Shown in pieces: positions 17,705-28,730 of a stretch of 64,000 nt of DNA; position 1 is the stretch's first letter; every line of letters begins with the position of its first letter. Source of the DNA: a bacterium (GTDB lineage Bacteria; Bacillota; Bacilli; Lactobacillales; Streptococcaceae); the NCBI GenBank assembly GCA_905221455.1, contig CAJNDF010000007.1, forward strand, positions 62,001-126,000, written 5' to 3'. The position numbers were made by a program, and so were the translations under genes. The notes under the pieces are model-generated. The model ran no database searches and was not told where the DNA came from. It worked only from the letters and a program-made list of their open reading frames with translations.

Positions 17705-18469
17705 TTAGATATGAAAGGCTATCTCAAGGCAGAGTTCCAAGGCCTTCTCGAAAGCCTCTGAACCCCAGTCACGACTGTCGTACTGGTCCAAATCGGCTAA
17801 AGAATCCGCTGTAAATAACAACTCTCCCCAGAGAACACCACGCAATTGAGCTACTGCCGCAAGTGCAGCACACTCCATCTCCACAACAGCACAGCCTTCC
17901 TCCTTGCGGTAAGCCACCTTTTCAGCTGTTTCTCGGTAAAAGCCATCTGTAGACCAGGTCATGACTTCTTCATAGGGAATCCCTCTGACTTTCAAAACTC
18001 GCTCAATAGCAGCAATAGCATCTGGCTGAATTTCCATATAACGAGAAGGCGCTACATAGTGGTAGCTGGCTCCTTCATCTCGCAGAGCCCGAACAGGGAC
18101 AAGAAAAGCATTCTCCTCTATATCAGTTAGCACACCACAGGTGCCAGTGGAAATGATTTGCTCCACACCATAGCCAATCAACCAATCCATAAACTGGGCT
18201 GCTGGAGCGGAACCGACAGGAGCCTGGGCCAGACAAATTTCCTCGCCCTTATAGTTCACGACATAGACTGGATAGGTCTTGGTGGCAGAAACGAATTCGC
18301 CGACACAATCCGCCCCTACTTCCCTCGCATAACGGTCAATCTCTTCCTCTAAAAAAGCATAGACACACTTCTTGGGCAAGTGCAAGTCCAACCCCTCGTG
18401 ATTGGGCATGATAACCGCCTGAGGATTATCATCAAACTCTAAAATGGGAATCGCATGTTTCTGAATCAT
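17705..18469 (-). CDS. Nucleoside phosphorylase (PNP/UDP family)
   Basis: 254 aa from the ATG at 18469 (MIQKHAIPILEFDD), which has a strong RBS GGAGGTGG; upstream in-frame codons lie in the promoter region. The PNP_UDP_1 fold is suggested by GTCGVL (phosphate/ribose region, about residue 118-124) and VVEMECAALAAVAQ (about 205-218, the ribose-binding MExA motif). It likely splits a purine or uridine nucleoside to base and ribose-1-phosphate. Exact substrate unknown. It ends about 33 bp after the trkH start and is a separate unit. Confidence 0.82.
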   Translation of the reverse strand: MIQKHAIPILEFDDNPQAVIMPNHEGLDLHLPKKCVYAFLEEEIDRYAREVGADCVGEFVSATKTYPVYVVNYKGEEICLAQAPVGSAPAAQFMDWLIGYGVEQIISTGTCGVLTDIEENAFLVPVRALRDEGASYHYVAPSRYMEIQPDAIAAIERVLKVRGIPYEEVMTWSTDGFYRETAEKVAYRKEEGCAVVEMECAALAAVAQLRGVLWGELLFTADSLADLDQYDSRDWGSEAFEKALELCLEIAFHI

Positions 18470-18625
18470 AGCCCACCTCCTCTGATTTTGTACTATTGTA
18501 TCAAAAGATGGCAGAGTGTCAAGGAGGGGCATATAAACTATGGTGAGAAATTTGCCAACTACTCCTGAAATCTCTAAAAACAAGGTGAGACACAAAAAAT
18601 CAGAGCTCAAGAGAGACTAGACTCC

Positions 18626-19189
18626 TTACTTTTCTTCAACAGGTATTTCCTTAATCACGCGCGCAGGATTGCCCGCTAGGACAACATTGTCACCGAAGGA
18701 CTTGGTGATTACTGCCCCTGCTCCTGCAACGACGTTATTTCCCAGTGTCACTCCAGGAAGGACAATGACGCCACCACCAGCCCAGAAATTATCTCCGATT
18801 GTGATGGGTTTTCCGTACTCAATACCTGAATTACGTTCCTGCGGATCAAGTGGATGGAGTGGGGTTAAAAACTGACAGTTGGGACCGATCATAGCATTGT
18901 CCCCGATACGAATAGGGCAGATGTCCAGCATGGTCAAGTTCCAGTTAGAGTAAAAATTTTCCCCTAAATGGATGTTGACACCGTAGTCCACCATCAAGCG
19001 AGTGTTGATATAAAGATTTTCCCCGGTCGAGCCAAACCAAGTCTTGATGATTTCGGCTCCCTTCAAGGGGTCCTCTTCCTTGTTAAAGGCAGCCTGTTTT
19101 TGGCGAGAAGCCTGAGCCAAGGCTCTCAGTTCTGGGTCTGACGGACGGTAAAACTCTCCTGCTATCATTTTCTGGTATTCGCTTGTCAT
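18626..19189 (-). CDS. Hexapeptide-repeat sugar O-acetyltransferase
   Basis: 187 aa from the ATG at 19189 (MTSEYQKMIAGEFYRPSDPE), preceded by AAGGAGAAG. The N-terminal Mac domain and the left-handed beta-helix turns (IGDNAMIGPNCQ, TIGDNFWAGGGVIVLPGVTLGNNVVAGAGAV) match maltose/galactoside O-acetyltransferases. The catalytic His is probably the one in LTPLHPLDP near residue 117. It uses acetyl-CoA to acetylate a sugar. It lies 157 nt upstream of the phosphorylase and may share its transcript. Confidence 0.88.
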   Translation of the reverse strand: MTSEYQKMIAGEFYRPSDPELRALAQASRQKQAAFNKEEDPLKGAEIIKTWFGSTGENLYINTRLMVDYGVNIHLGENFYSNWNLTMLDICPIRIGDNAMIGPNCQFLTPLHPLDPQERNSGIEYGKPITIGDNFWAGGGVIVLPGVTLGNNVVAGAGAVITKSFGDNVVLAGNPARVIKEIPVEEK

Positions 19190-19274
19190 TGTATTCTTCT
19201 CCTTATTCCCTACTATCATATCAAAATTTCGACATATCTGACTAGGATAAGGAGCACTTCCTACAACTTATACT

Positions 19275-20132
19275 CTATATCCTGTCTAAGCGAATACGAG
19301 TCACAATTCCATCTGGGTCTGCGATTTCCAGCTGGGTAGATGTCAGGCACTTGATTGGTGCAGCAACTGCTTGTGCTCGCTGGGCAATCGTTAATAGTTC
19401 TTCTTTTCCTGCAACTTCGATGACATAGTAGGCCAAACCTGGCAAGCCTTGCTTACGCGGAGCCAGACCTTTTCCTCCCCATTCGTTGACTGCCAAATGA
19501 TGATGGTAGTCCCCAGCTGCAATCCAACTAGCGCTAGGCACACTGAACTTATCCTCTAGTCCTAACACCTTTTGATAAAACTGGCTAGACTTTCGACTAT
19601 CCTTGACGGACAGATGGATATGCCCCATTCTCGTCCCCTCGGCTAAAGTAAAGGGCTCTACTCTTTCCCCCAACTCATAGATATCCTGCGCCGCAAGGGC
19701 CTCAGTCACCCCGATAATGCGGCCATCTTCTCGAATATCCCATGTAGAAACCGGCTTGTCTCTATAGAGTTCAATTCCATTCCCCTCCAAATCCTCCAAG
19801 TAAAGGGCCTCACTGTAACCATGATCTGCACCGCCGACAAGAGGAATCTGTAAATCTGTCAGGTGCTTCAAGACATCTGCCAAAGCCTTTCGTGTCGGCA
19901 AGAGAATAGCCAGATGGTAAAGACCATAATGTTCCCTTACTTCTTCGCCCTCTTGTGCTTGAATCAAGTGTACCAAGGCTTTTCCGCCAAGTCCCAGAAT
20001 GGCCTCTGTCTCAGTCTGAGATAGGATTTCTAAACCAATAATCTGCTGATAAAAGGCTGTTTGACTGACCAAATCCTTCACATTTAAAACTGCCTCTGCT
20101 AAATAAATGTGGCTCTTGTATTCATAGGTCAT
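19275..20132 (-). CDS. VOC-family dioxygenase/glyoxalase-like protein
   Basis: 285 aa with two vicinal-oxygen-chelate modules (about residues 8-120 and 165-283). Conserved metal-ligand candidates are His and Glu in VHLIQ (about 55), HLAILL (about 73), GNGIELYRD (about 117-123), GHIHLSV (about 170) and HHHLAVNEWGG (about 210). The architecture resembles catechol-2,3-dioxygenase CatE/YfiE-type proteins. The substrate cannot be inferred; in streptococci a ring-cleavage role is doubtful. Confidence 0.75.
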   Translation of the reverse strand: MTYEYKSHIYLAEAVLNVKDLVSQTAFYQQIIGLEILSQTETEAILGLGGKALVHLIQAQEGEEVREHYGLYHLAILLPTRKALADVLKHLTDLQIPLVGGADHGYSEALYLEDLEGNGIELYRDKPVSTWDIREDGRIIGVTEALAAQDIYELGERVEPFTLAEGTRMGHIHLSVKDSRKSSQFYQKVLGLEDKFSVPSASWIAAGDYHHHLAVNEWGGKGLAPRKQGLPGLAYYVIEVAGKEELLTIAQRAQAVAAPIKCLTSTQLEIADPDGIVTRIRLDRI

Positions 20133-20229
20133 AAATATTTCCCCTTTTGTTGTAACTTTAATTATTACAACTATTATATAACTTCCATCAAGAAAGTCAA
20201 GTCAGACAACTTGAGGCCTCTATTCTAAC

Positions 20230-20266
20230 AAGAAAGAGGCCAATGTTCGCCATCAACCTCTTTCTT
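20230..20266 (-). terminator. Terminator of the CAP-domain choline-binding gene
   Basis: On the minus strand AAGAAAGAGG, a 17-nt loop and CCTCTTTCTTG, about 60 bp past the stop codon. Confidence 0.65.
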
Positions 20267-20326
20267 ATCGTTCATTCTTTTTGCTAAGTAAGATGAATAC
20301 TTTACCTATGGCCTGACATTTTCAGC

Positions 20327-21514
20327 CTAGTTTACCCATTCACCATTACCATTTACACGGTAACCATCTGGTGTTGTTGTGCTCACAGCCAAAGCTCCAG
20401 AACCGTAAGCATAGTACCAGTGTGGCCCGACTTTAAACCAACCTGTCTTCATGATACCTGCTTCGTCAAGGTAATACCAAGTGCCATTTTCCTTGTACCA
20501 GCCTGTCTTCATAGCTCCTGAGCCGTCAAAGTAGAACCATCTGCTACCATCTGTTCCCCAGCCTGTAAACATAGCACCTGAATTGCTCAAGTAATACCAG
20601 CTACCAGAAACTTTTACAAATCCAGTCTGCATGATACCTAAGTCATTCAAATAGTACCATTTACCATCTGTTTTCACCCAGCCTGTCTTCACATCACCAG
20701 ACTCATAAAAATACCATTTGCCATTAGATTCCACCCAACCAGACTGATCAGACGTAGACGCTCTAAAATCTTTCAGTGGTTTTTCTACAACCGTAGCTTT
20801 AGTTTTAACTGTTGAAAGATTTGAGGCAGTCACTTCTGTATACTGAACAGCAGAACCATATCCACCAGCCAATTCCTCTGAAGAAGCATCATCACCTAGA
20901 GTTTGAGCAATTGTAATAGCTTTGTATTGATTGTTAGGATTTTTAAAAGCTGCCATCCCCATGTGTGTAAATTTAGGGTTAATTAGCGACTCATAGTGAC
21001 CAGATTTCCCGTTGTCTGAACCACTATTTTTTTTCTTCACATAATCTGCTTTTTCAGAACGCCATTGTTCAATAGCTTTTAGAAAACCGTCATGATTCCA
21101 TGCCAAATTTTCTCCCATTATACTATTAGAAGTTGGAAAGGCACTCCAAAGATCTTTGCTAGAAAGACGGGTATGATCCATGGTTATAGATGCTTCTGTA
21201 GCTCTGGCAAAAGCTGCCTTTTCTAGGTCAGTTGACCATTTGATAGGGACATACTTATCTACCAAACCTTCGTCCGCTGCTTCTTTACGAATAGCATTAA
21301 TGGCATCCAAAATAGATTGTTGATGAGGAGCCACAAATTCTCCTTTGATTCCAACCAAAACATTGCCACTAGAAGGTTTTAGCACCTCTGAGGTTAATAC
21401 ATTACCATCAGTAGATTGCGTTGCCACCAATCTGTCATTGGCAAAAACATCATTTGTCAAAACTGCTCCAGCCAAGGTCAAAGCCAAGGCACTAGCAAAT
21501 ACAATTTTCTTCAT
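20327..21514 (-). CDS. CAP-domain choline-binding surface protein
   Basis: 395 aa secreted protein. The signal peptide is at residues 1-25 (MKKIVFASALALTLAGAVLT, cut after VFA). Residues about 60-205 form a CAP/SCP domain (ILDAINAIRKEA, MGENLAWN, SGHYESLINPKFTHMGMA). After a Ser/Thr linker come about six choline-binding repeats (GWVESNGKWYFYESGDVKTG type, residues 258-378) and the usual C-terminal tail DGYRVNGNGEWVN. It should attach non-covalently to phosphocholine on teichoic acids. By position it is near the pneumococcal cbpI region but is longer and has a CAP domain. Function unknown. Confidence 0.85.
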   Translation of the reverse strand: MKKIVFASALALTLAGAVLTNDVFANDRLVATQSTDGNVLTSEVLKPSSGNVLVGIKGEFVAPHQQSILDAINAIRKEAADEGLVDKYVPIKWSTDLEKAAFARATEASITMDHTRLSSKDLWSAFPTSNSIMGENLAWNHDGFLKAIEQWRSEKADYVKKKNSGSDNGKSGHYESLINPKFTHMGMAAFKNPNNQYKAITIAQTLGDDASSEELAGGYGSAVQYTEVTASNLSTVKTKATVVEKPLKDFRASTSDQSGWVESNGKWYFYESGDVKTGWVKTDGKWYYLNDLGIMQTGFVKVSGSWYYLSNSGAMFTGWGTDGSRWFYFDGSGAMKTGWYKENGTWYYLDEAGIMKTGWFKVGPHWYYAYGSGALAVSTTTPDGYRVNGNGEWVN

Positions 21515-21657
21515 TGTTTACTCCTTATATCTTTTGAATCGTATCTTGATAAATACTTCTCGACACCCAATTATATCATATTTTCCTATTCTTTGCCTGT
21601 TTCTACTAATGTTATAAGGCAAATACTATTCACACCGCAAAGTAGAAACGCCATTCT

Positions 21658-22695
21658 TTACTTCACAACAAGCTCATAACGTGTCTTGCTTGTAAAGGTT
21701 TGACCTGCTTTAAGAATGACTTGGCCTTTGAGGTCACTGTGGATGGCATCTGGTAAAGCTTGCGCTTCAAGGGCAATTCCATTGTGCTGTACCATTGGCT
21801 GACCTCCTACGATGACACTCTCATCCACAAAGTTTGCTGTGTAGACAACAAAACAAGGAGCCTCTGTCTTGAAAAGCAAGAAGCGACCTGAGTTTTGGTC
21901 ATAAAGGAATCCAGCATTGTCATGACCTGCAGGAAGGGCAAATGGATGGTCCAAGCCAGATACCAGCTGGATTTGCTCATCTTCCTCTGCAAAGATATCC
22001 TTCAACAAAGCACCATTGTAGATATGTTTAACCACATCACGATTGACATCTGGAGTTTTTGCAGGAACACCGTCAGGAGCGATTGGGTAAATCCCCTCTG
22101 TGTTCAGTTGGAAGACATGGCGGTCAATGGTCTGCGTGAAATCACCAGACAAATTGAAATAGCTGTGGTTGGTTGGATTGACCAGCGTATCCTTATCGGT
22201 CGTTACCTTATAGCTGATTTCGTAGGCACCAGTTTCTTCCAAGTGGTAACTGATCCAGATCTTGAGATTACCAGGGAACCCTCCTGTCCCATCTGTACGC
22301 TCTGTGTAAAGGGTCAAGCCATGGTCGCTCACTTCAACTAATTCAAACAAGCTTGAATCCCAACCTGTTGAGCCACTGTGGTTACAGTTGCTAGCATTGT
22401 TGACATCAAGGTCATAGGTCTTACCATTGAGCTCAAAGGTCGCACCTGCAATACGGCCTGCCACGGGACCCACACTAGCTCCATGCTTGGGACTATTGCC
22501 TACATAGCTATCAAAGTCATCAAATCCCAAGATAATGTTGGCAAAATCTCCAGCCTTGTCAGGGGTGACATAACGCAAAATGGTCGCACCATAAGTCATG
22601 ATCTCAAGCTGGTAGCCACCGTCAGTCTCAAAGCGATAAGCCAAGACATCCTTGCCCTCAACATTTCCAAATACACGCTCTGTGTATGCTTTCAT
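21658..22695 (-). CDS. galM: Aldose 1-epimerase (mutarotase)
   Basis: 345 aa. GalM motifs: NHSGSTGWD near residue 106, NPTNHSYFNLSG with catalytic His near 175, and the catalytic Glu in the C-terminal NGIALEAQALPDA near 308. It interconverts alpha and beta anomers of galactose or glucose. It is the last gene of the bgaC-PTS-agaS-galM group, where it would prepare galactose released or imported by the operon. A hairpin lies between agaS and galM, so read-through may be partial. Confidence 0.92.
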   Translation of the reverse strand: MKAYTERVFGNVEGKDVLAYRFETDGGYQLEIMTYGATILRYVTPDKAGDFANIILGFDDFDSYVGNSPKHGASVGPVAGRIAGATFELNGKTYDLDVNNASNCNHSGSTGWDSSLFELVEVSDHGLTLYTERTDGTGGFPGNLKIWISYHLEETGAYEISYKVTTDKDTLVNPTNHSYFNLSGDFTQTIDRHVFQLNTEGIYPIAPDGVPAKTPDVNRDVVKHIYNGALLKDIFAEEDEQIQLVSGLDHPFALPAGHDNAGFLYDQNSGRFLLFKTEAPCFVVYTANFVDESVIVGGQPMVQHNGIALEAQALPDAIHSDLKGQVILKAGQTFTSKTRYELVVK

Positions 22696-22729
22696 TCTGT
22701 TCTCCTTTTACTATTTCTCTCAAGCAAAC

Positions 22730-22763
22730 AAACCATAGAAAGCCTACTGACAATCTATGGTTT
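22730..22763 (-). terminator. Hairpin between agaS and galM
   Basis: AAACCATAGA ... TCTATGGTTT, with 10-bp arms and a 14-nt loop; T-rich sequence follows on the minus strand. It may attenuate transcription into galM. Confidence 0.5.
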
Positions 22764-22810
22764 ATCTGATGATTTACAAATCCTCTTGTCAAGAATTTAT
22801 AAACACTGTA

Positions 22811-23977
22811 TTACTTTTGATATTCGTGGATGATAACACCTTGTACCACACGGTTTACGGTACCTGTAGGAGACGGTGTATCTGGTTTATTTTCTACCTT
22901 GAGCGAAGTCAATAAGGCAAAGAGTTGGGCATAAACGATGTAAGGGAAGACACGGTAAATATCATTCAAAACACCGCCACAACCAAGGGCCACTTCTTTG
23001 ACATTTTCAAGACCAAAGGCTTGATCACTCAAAAGCACAACACGACGAGCAATCTGGTCACCAGCAACTTCACGAACCAAGTCCAAGTCGTACTTGCGAG
23101 TGTAGTCTGTCGTTGTACCAAAGACCAAGACAACTGTATCTTCGTTGATAAGAGATTTTGGTCCGTGACGGAAGCCGACTGGGCTTTCATACATAGTCGC
23201 AACTTGACCAGCTGTTAATTCCAAAATCTTGAGCTGAGCTTCATGAGCAAGTCCGAAGAAAGGACCAGCACCAAGGTAGATGACACGGTTAAAGTCTAAA
23301 TCAACAAGCTCTTTGACATCTTCTGCCTTGTCTAGAACTTTACGGGCAAGGCTAGACACAACTTCAAAACGTTCAGCTTTCACAGCAAATTCTGTAGGAT
23401 CAAAGACCAAGAGAGCTGTTAGCATCATAGACGTAAAGCTAGAAGTCATGGCAAATCCAGCGTCATTAGAAGCAGCTGGTTGCAAGAGCAAGAGATTACG
23501 GTCATCGCCGTGGGCTTGAAGAGCCAATTTCCCGTCCGCTGCACAAGTAATGGTCACTTGGTAAAGCTCATCCACCAAGGCTTTGGCCAAATCAACAGTT
23601 GCCACACTTTCCGGAGAATTCCCACTACGAGCAAAAGATACAAGGACAGTCGCCACATCTTTTTTCAAATAAGTTTCTGGATTGGCAACAATATCTGTGG
23701 TCGCAATGGCATTGAAATTCCATTTGCGTTCGTCGTAGACTTCCTTAAAGTAAGGTACCAAGGTATCTCCCACATAAGCAGAAGTCCCAGCACCTGTCAA
23801 AATAACCTTGATATAGTCATGTTTATCAGCAATCCCTTGCAGGAAGACTGCAATTTCTTCACGTTGTGCTTGGTAAGATTCAAAAGCTTCTTTCCATACA
23901 TCAGGCTGTTGGTAGATTTCACGCGTAGTGATTTCTGCACCCAATTCGAGCAAGTCTTCTTTTGTATAATGTAGCAT
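22811..23977 (-). CDS. agaS: Sugar isomerase AgaS (SIS domains)
   Basis: 388 aa with two SIS domains: VILTGAGTSAYVGDTL (about residues 59-74) with ARSGNSPES (about 112-120), and VIYLGAGPFFGLAHEAQLKILELTAGQVATMYESPVGFRHGPKSLI (about 230-278). It matches the AgaS/GlmS-like isomerase family, which acts on hexosamine phosphates (galactosamine-6-P to tagatose-6-P). It lies in the operon with a mannose-family PTS and BgaC, consistent with use of Gal-beta-1,3-GalNAc or GlcNAc sugars. Confidence 0.9.
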   Translation of the reverse strand: MLHYTKEDLLELGAEITTREIYQQPDVWKEAFESYQAQREEIAVFLQGIADKHDYIKVILTGAGTSAYVGDTLVPYFKEVYDERKWNFNAIATTDIVANPETYLKKDVATVLVSFARSGNSPESVATVDLAKALVDELYQVTITCAADGKLALQAHGDDRNLLLLQPAASNDAGFAMTSSFTSMMLTALLVFDPTEFAVKAERFEVVSSLARKVLDKAEDVKELVDLDFNRVIYLGAGPFFGLAHEAQLKILELTAGQVATMYESPVGFRHGPKSLINEDTVVLVFGTTTDYTRKYDLDLVREVAGDQIARRVVLLSDQAFGLENVKEVALGCGGVLNDIYRVFPYIVYAQLFALLTSLKVENKPDTPSPTGTVNRVVQGVIIHEYQK

Positions 23978-24001
23978 TGAGTTCCTCTTTTTCTATTAAA
24001 T

Positions 24002-24030
24002 ATGGGAATGGGAGTAAGCCCCATTCCCAT
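24002..24030. other. Perfect 11-bp hairpin upstream of agaS
   Basis: ATGGGAATGGG, 7 nt, CCCATTCCCAT. It sits between the PTS EIIA gene and agaS. The following sequence is only weakly T-rich, so it could be a processing or stabilising stem rather than a terminator. Confidence 0.5.
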
Positions 24031-24077
24031 GTATATTCTATATAAGATGCTCTAACGATTTTCACGTTGTCACATCG

Positions 24078-24185
24078 TATACTCAATGAAAATCAAAGAG
24101 CAAACTAGGAAACTAGCCGCAGGCTGTACTTGAGTACGGCAAGGCGACGTTGACGCGGTTTGAATTTGATTTTCGAAGAGTATTA
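24078..24185 (-). repeat. BOX element, A-C type, reaching into the EIIA stop codon
   Basis: boxA and boxC joined without boxB, read on the minus strand from 24185 to 24078. Its first bases coincide with the TAA stop of the PTS EIIA gene (24183-24185). It lies inside the operon, between EIIA and agaS. Confidence 0.85.
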
Positions 24186-24587
24186 TTCATCTTCGTCATC
24201 ATCGAAGCCCGCTAACAGGTCATTGACTTTCACAATGCTTTCTGCAGCACGACTCTTGTAGTCCGCATCTGCGCCTGTAAGGCTCGCATTGATAAATTCA
24301 ATCACCATTGGAAGATTCATCCCTGCGTAAAGGTCAATATCACGACCTTCCATGATCAAACGGCTTACCACGTTACATGGTGTACCGCCAAGAAGATCCG
24401 CAAAGACTAGGAAATCATCCAACCCTTCAATAGCAGCTTCAAATTTAGCAGTAAAGTCTTCTGGGCCATCTTCTGGAAGAAGAGCTACTGTATAGATATT
24501 GTCTTGTGGACCCATAATCATTTCAGTGCTACCTTTAAGTTCCTCACAGAAGCGACCATGACTCACCAAAATTAATGATTTAGCCAT
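24183..24587 (-). CDS. Mannose-family PTS EIIA component
   Basis: 134 aa. LVSHGRFCEEL carries the phosphorylated His near residue 10; LLGGTPCNV near 67 is the second family motif. It takes phosphate from HPr and passes it to EIIB. The protein ends in an acidic tail (DDDEDE) whose stop codon lies in a BOX element. It is directly downstream of EIID (3-nt gap) in the order bgaC-IIB-IIC-IID-IIA-agaS-galM. Confidence 0.92.
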   Translation of the reverse strand: MAKSLILVSHGRFCEELKGSTEMIMGPQDNIYTVALLPEDGPEDFTAKFEAAIEGLDDFLVFADLLGGTPCNVVSRLIMEGRDIDLYAGMNLPMVIEFINASLTGADADYKSRAAESIVKVNDLLAGFDDDEDE

Positions 24588-24590
24588 AAA

Positions 24591-25412
24591 TTATGCGCCC
24601 ATTCCAAGTACAAATTTACCAAAGGCAGAAAGAGCCAAAGCAAGTACGATAATAATACCGATAGCTTTAGTAGAGTTCATACCTTTCTTACCAAGCAACC
24701 AGAAGATAAAGGCAGTAAAGATTGCTGGAAGCAAGCGTGGGAAGATTTGGTTCAAGATGTCTTGGAAGTCAATCATCTTCTCACCGATTGCCCATTTGTA
24801 AGAAATTTCAAAGTTGATCATTGTTGCTACAAGAGCACCCATCATGAAGACACCAAGTACAGATGCAGCGTCAATCAAAGCTGTCAAGGTACTTTGCATG
24901 TTGTTGATAAGGTTAACCCCTTCTTTGTAGGCAAATTCCAACTGTTTCCAACGGAAGATATCATACGCTACTGCAACTGCAATCCAAAGGAAGATACCCC
25001 AAGGTTGACCACCGATAGCCATAGTTGCTGCGATAGATCCCATGATAGCAGGTACAAGTGAACCAAAGATTGTATCTCCAAGAGGAGCAAATGGTCCCAT
25101 CAAACCTGTCTTGATACCGTTAACGGCATCTTTTGAACCTACACCATCTTTTTCTTCCATGGCAAGGTCAAAACCAGCGATAATGGTGTGGAAGAATGGT
25201 GAAGTATTGAAGAATTGAGTATGAACTTTCATCATTTCTTTCAATTCAGGAGTGCCATCCCCATACATTTTACGCAACTGAGGCAGGATCATGTAAAGGT
25301 AACCAGAAGCTTGCATACGTTCGTAGTTCCAACCCAATTGGAAAGTAAACAAGCTACGTTTGTTGATTTGATTAAAATCTTCTTTTGTAAGTTTGTAATT
25401 AGAATTCGTCAT
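24591..25412 (-). CDS. Mannose-family PTS EIID component
   Basis: 273 aa from ATG 25412 (MTNSNYKLTKEDFNQINKRSLF). A cytosolic N-terminus is followed by GPFAPLGDTIFGSLVPAIMGSI and C-terminal membrane helices, typical of EIID. With EIIC it forms the sugar channel. The start overlaps the end of the EIIC gene by 14 nt, pointing to coupled translation. Confidence 0.92.
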   Translation of the reverse strand: MTNSNYKLTKEDFNQINKRSLFTFQLGWNYERMQASGYLYMILPQLRKMYGDGTPELKEMMKVHTQFFNTSPFFHTIIAGFDLAMEEKDGVGSKDAVNGIKTGLMGPFAPLGDTIFGSLVPAIMGSIAATMAIGGQPWGIFLWIAVAVAYDIFRWKQLEFAYKEGVNLINNMQSTLTALIDAASVLGVFMMGALVATMINFEISYKWAIGEKMIDFQDILNQIFPRLLPAIFTAFIFWLLGKKGMNSTKAIGIIIVLALALSAFGKFVLGMGA

Positions 25413-26304
25413 CTTCGATTTCCCCACTTTCTGATGGTGTAGAAGGTGCTGCTACAGCTACTTTTTGGCTATTTTTGAAGTGAAGCACTGCTAGGAAGAT
25501 ACCTACGATAGAGATACCAATCATAGACAATCCTTTGAAGTTGTTCACGAAACCAATTTTTTCAGCAACATCTTTAGGTAGAGTACCGATAACACCTGCA
25601 ACAGCGCCACCAAGACCTGTTACATATGAGTAAAGAACAGTCAACATAGCTGTCAAGCCAAATCCCATTGCAAGGTAGTGAAGGTTACGTTTAACTGGAA
25701 GGTAACGAAGCAAGATTGCAAATCCAAGACCTGGAAGCATACGTCCTGCGAGTGTCAAACCATCTGCAACCCATTGGTATTTTGTAACGAAATCTACTAC
25801 GTGTTGTACAAATTCACCACCAAAAGCAAGCGCAAAGAAGACTGGAAGGGCACGAGATAGAGCCCAAGGAATCGCACCAAGCAAGTAGTTACGTTCAATA
25901 CCTTTATAGTCAAAGCGTTCGATTGCAGCATCCACACGGTGAGCGAAGAAAGTAGTTGTCATACGACCAAGAACGTCGAAGTAAGTCAAGAGAGTTGCTA
26001 CTGGCACAGCGATTGTTGTAATCGCAAGTGCTGTATCAATTCCTTGTGAAACAGAGAAGGCTGTCGCAAGAACCGCACCAGAAGTTGCGTCGATACGAGA
26101 AGCACCACCGAAGGTACCAACCCCAAGAACGAATAGCTGCAAGTTACCACCGATAAGCAGACCAGTAGTCACATCTCCCATAATTAAACCAGTAATGAAA
26201 CCAGCAAATACAGGGGAACCTGCAGATGAAACGATCGTCAACTCATCACAGATTTGATAAGCTGAGTACAAAGTGAGAAGTAAAATTTGCCACCATTGTA
26301 TCAT
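25399..26304 (-). CDS. Mannose-family PTS EIIC component
   Basis: 301 aa, about eight hydrophobic segments. The signature GFITGLIMGDVTTGLLIGGNLQLFVLG (about residues 35-60) is the EIIC sugar-specific permease motif. It ends in an acidic, Ser/Pro-containing tail that overlaps the EIID start. In pneumococcus this PTS next to BgaC is reported to take up galacto-N-biose-type disaccharides or galactose; the sequence alone does not fix the sugar. Confidence 0.92.
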   Translation of the reverse strand: MIQWWQILLLTLYSAYQICDELTIVSSAGSPVFAGFITGLIMGDVTTGLLIGGNLQLFVLGVGTFGGASRIDATSGAVLATAFSVSQGIDTALAITTIAVPVATLLTYFDVLGRMTTTFFAHRVDAAIERFDYKGIERNYLLGAIPWALSRALPVFFALAFGGEFVQHVVDFVTKYQWVADGLTLAGRMLPGLGFAILLRYLPVKRNLHYLAMGFGLTAMLTVLYSYVTGLGGAVAGVIGTLPKDVAEKIGFVNNFKGLSMIGISIVGIFLAVLHFKNSQKVAVAAPSTPSESGEIEDDEF

Positions 26305-26330
26305 AACAATGACCTCCTAAAAATTTTTTC

Positions 26331-26803
26331 CTATTTTAATAAGCTCAAAAAGTCTGAAATTGGATCATTTGGAACCATTTGAGCAGTTAATTTAACACCT
26401 TTTTCTGCTAGTTTGCGGAAATCTTCCACATCCTTGTCCACTACGTTGATAGAACGTGTGATAGCACGAGTTTCTGGTGTTTGAGACATATTCCCAACAT
26501 TGAGGGTTTCAAGTGGTACACCGGCTTCTACCAAACCAAGGAAGCGGTCTGGTTTACGGGCCACGATAAAGAGACGTTGACTATCGTATTTTCCAGCAAG
26601 AATATTGGCTGCCGCTTTTTCAATTGGCAAAATACTCAATTTCACACCTGGTGGTGTTGCAAGTTTCAAACCACTCTTTTCAACGTCATTGTTGACAACT
26701 TCGTCGTCTACAACCATAATACGTGAAACATTTAGTTTTCCAGCCCATAGATTGGCTACTTGTCCGTGGATTAAACGTCCATCGATACGGCATCCTACAA
26801 TTG

Positions 26804-26807
<4 letters not shown>
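26331..26807 (-). CDS. Mannose-family PTS EIIB component
   Basis: 158 aa. GCRIDGRLIHGQVANLW contains the phosphoryl-accepting His near residue 14. It carries phosphate from EIIA to the incoming sugar. The ATG overlaps the bgaC stop codon (ATGA), and a strong GGGGG-type SD lies inside the end of bgaC. Confidence 0.93.
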
Positions 26808-28591
<1,784 letters not shown>

Positions 28592-28612
28592 AAAACTACC
28601 TTTTGACTGCAA

Positions 28613-28628
28613 AAGTTTGCGCTTTCAT
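28613..28628 (-). promoter_or_regulatory. CcpA-binding cre site at bgaC
   Basis: On the minus strand ATGAAAGCGCAAACTT fits the consensus WTGNAANCGNWNNCWW at every fixed position. It lies just downstream of the predicted start of transcription, a roadblock position, so the operon should be repressed by CcpA when preferred sugars are present. Confidence 0.75.
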
Positions 28629-28642
28629 TTATTGTTATATTA

Positions 28643-28671
28643 AATATAGCGCAATCATTCATGTTTGTCAA
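28643..28671 (-). promoter_or_regulatory. bgaC operon promoter
   Basis: TTGACA (28666-28671), a 17-bp spacer and TATATT (28643-28648) on the minus strand: near-consensus, so control must be by repression. Confidence 0.85.
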
Positions 28672-28730
28672 TAGTCTTAACTAGATTATTTAAAATTTTT
28701 CTATTTTTTTACTAACTTTTAGGCAAAATA

